NCBI GenBank assembly: GCA_000697055.1
Contig: JNDT01001000.1
Coordinates: 1-23,336, forward strand
Direction of reading: 5' to 3'
DNA from: Saksenaea vasiformis B4078
Lineage: Eukaryota; Mucoromycota; Mucoromycetes; Mucorales; Saksenaeaceae
DNA length: 23,336 nt
Shown here: positions 21,796-23,336 of the stretch, piece by piece
Position numbering within the stretch: the first letter of the stretch is position 1
Layout of the letters: the number at the start of each line of letters is the position of its first letter
Position numbers and translations under genes: made by a program
The notes under the pieces: model-generated
What the model was told of the DNA's origin: nothing
Seen by the model: only the letters and a program-made list of their open reading frames with translations
Databases searched by the model: none

Positions 21796-23336
21796 ATGGA
21801 TGTGGATGTCGAAGCCATGCTGGAAGCTCCCTTCCAGGAAAAGCCAGTAAGTATAGTGTAGTTCTTCTTGCCACTCCTGTACTGTCAATGAGACTGATGT
21901 ATTTTTTTTTTAGAATGGACATTCTGATCAAAGAAAACATGATTCTGAAAGGAGGGAAGATCGGCACAGAGATGAAAGAAGACGGTGAGTATAAAGATAA
22001 AAATAAAACTGAGTTGTTTTCTAGTTAAATCTGACTACTTTGGTCTTTAAAAAGTCGATCTTCACGTTCGCCGCATCGCCGTTCTGATTCCAGATCTCAC
22101 CGATCCCACTCCAGACATAGCAGTCGCAGATATCGAAGTCGTTCGTCACACCGTCGTTCCCGTTCACGATCTCCTCATAGAGAAAGCAGATACAGACGTT
22201 CTTCGCGGGACAACCGAAGAAGATACGATAGTCCGAGAAGACGTAGCCGTAGCTACGACAGAAGGTAAGCTATTTGCTTTGGAACGCGTGGCTCTAAGCG
22301 TAAGAAGTAGTCGACGTAGAGGCCGAGGCAACAGATCACCTTCTCCTCCCGTACCAGAAATTGAAAGAGATCGGCGCACTGTCTTTGTAACTCAACTTGC
22401 ACAACGTCTAAAGACGTCCGAACTCGAAGATTTCTTTAGCCAGGCTGGTAGAGTTCGTGATGCCAGGATCATTTCCGACCGCAATTCCAAGAGATCGAAA
22501 GGGTAAAAGTGTTTAATGAAAAGAAATGCGAAACTTAAAAAGTGATTTAGAGTTGGGTATGTCGAGTTTTATGAGGAGGGGTCGGTTCAAAACGCATTGG
22601 CAATGTCAGGCCAGAAACTTTTAGGTATTCCTGTGCTGGTTCAGTTGACAGAAGCGGAAAAGAACAGAATCGCTATGCAGGCTCAGCAAAATGCGTATGT
22701 GTGGCAATTAGTTCCTATTCACCCGTTTACCTGTTCTATTTTAGTCTTTTAGCTGCTAGGGACCAGGAAATGTTCTGCCAGCGTTTGTACGTTGGGTCCC
22801 TTCATTTCAGTCTTACTGAGGATGATGTTCGTCAGATTTTCGAACCTTTTGGACCTTTGGAATTCGTTGATCTTCACAAAGGTAAGCAGAGTAATGGGTT
22901 CTATTCTCTGATTTATCGCGTGTTTCCCAATAGATCCCGAAACTGGCCGATCAAAAGGATTCGCTTTTATTCAGTAAGTAGACAATACACATCGTTGTTG
23001 CAAGACGAACTAATCGCACGTGCTAGATTTCGACATGCTCAAGATGCTAAACAAGCACTCAACAAAATGAATGGTTTTGAAGTGGCAGGAAGAAACGTGA
23101 GTCACTGAGCCCTGAGCTTAACGTTACTAAACTTAGTCAATGAAAAAAAGCTTAAAGTAGGTTTAGTCACGGACAAGAGCACTGGTCTCGGTTATGGTCT
23201 TGATGACGAAGATGGTAAAAAAATGGATGGAGTAGCGCTACGTTTTGTACTAACATACTTGGGGTGCTTTCCAACAGACTCGGCTGGCATTGCTCTGAAC
23301 TCTCTTTCACGTACTGAACTGATGAAAAAATTGGCT
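21796..23336 (+). CDS. RBM39/Rsd1-like SR splicing factor, 3' end outside window
   Basis: Nuclear pre-mRNA splicing factor of the CAPER/RBM39 family that links U2AF/SF3b at the 3' splice site. Ten exons so far join in phase: 21796-21846, 21914-21984, 22055-22264, 22311-22502, 22551-22694, 22745-22881, 22934-22973 (40 nt), 23027-23096, 23151-23214 and 23278 to the edge, giving 346 codons. The Arg/Ser domain covers about residues 22-120, with SRSRSPH-type repeats. RRM1 has RNP2 TVFVTQL (134-140) and RNP1 KGVGYVEF (174-181). RRM2 has RNP2 LYVGSL (237-242) and RNP1 KGFAFIQF (276-283). Between RRM1 and RRM2 lies the linker [13 protein letters not shown], typical of the family. The C-terminal UHM domain is expected beyond the window. 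The start is the first ATG and opens with [13 protein letters not shown], the usual acidic N-terminus. Confidence 0.95.

Noticed and set aside
21538..21888. 116-codon minus-strand frame across the start of the splicing-factor gene
   Set aside because: It is antisense to the first exon and intron of a well-supported gene and has no family signal.

Overview
The window looks like nuclear DNA of a filamentous fungus, most likely an early-diverging one (Mucoromycota, Mucorales-like). Genes are split by many short GT-AG introns (mostly 46-70 nt), often with CTRAY or TACTAAC-like branch sites. There are long T/A runs, and the gene set includes an animal-type ferritin, which most Dikarya lack. Assignment rests on gene content and intron style only.

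Layout, left to right. A probable gene start runs off the left edge (1-69, minus). After about 1.6 kb without a recognisable gene come methylenetetrahydrofolate reductase (1660-3781, minus, 6 exons, 596 aa) and a previously hidden two-exon gene for a 110-aa protein of unknown function (4407-4806, minus). This small gene starts 31 bp from the divergent start of an ERT1/AcuK-type Zn2Cys6-PAS transcription factor (4838-6523, plus, 10 exons, 392 aa), a family that controls gluconeogenic genes. Converging on it is an ING-family PHD-finger protein like yeast Yng2 of the NuA4 acetyltransferase (6744-8030, minus, 7 exons, 289 aa).

A 2.9 kb stretch without a recognisable gene (8031-10911) follows; it holds a GC-rich block with several inverted repeats. 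Then come a small-subunit haem catalase (10912-12688, minus, 6 exons, 491 aa) and, just upstream on the same strand, an H-type ferritin (13282-14177, minus, 7 exons, 181 aa) with a complete ferroxidase centre. Together they limit hydrogen peroxide and free iron. Next is a Zds1/Zds2-family regulator (14625-17187, minus, 3 exons, 771 aa).

From about 17.9 to 21.5 kb the DNA is a graveyard of mobile elements, all on the minus strand: a decayed TnpB/Fanzor-like nuclease fragment and a decayed Mutator-like (MULE) transposase. The MULE still shows its three acidic positions but is broken by stops and frameshifts. The right edge holds a partial RBM39/Rsd1-like SR splicing factor (21796-23336+, plus, 10 exons visible). 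All exon models were built by hand: reading phase was carried across every junction and family motifs are restored by splicing. I found no convincing tRNA, rRNA, CRISPR array or new multi-gene system.
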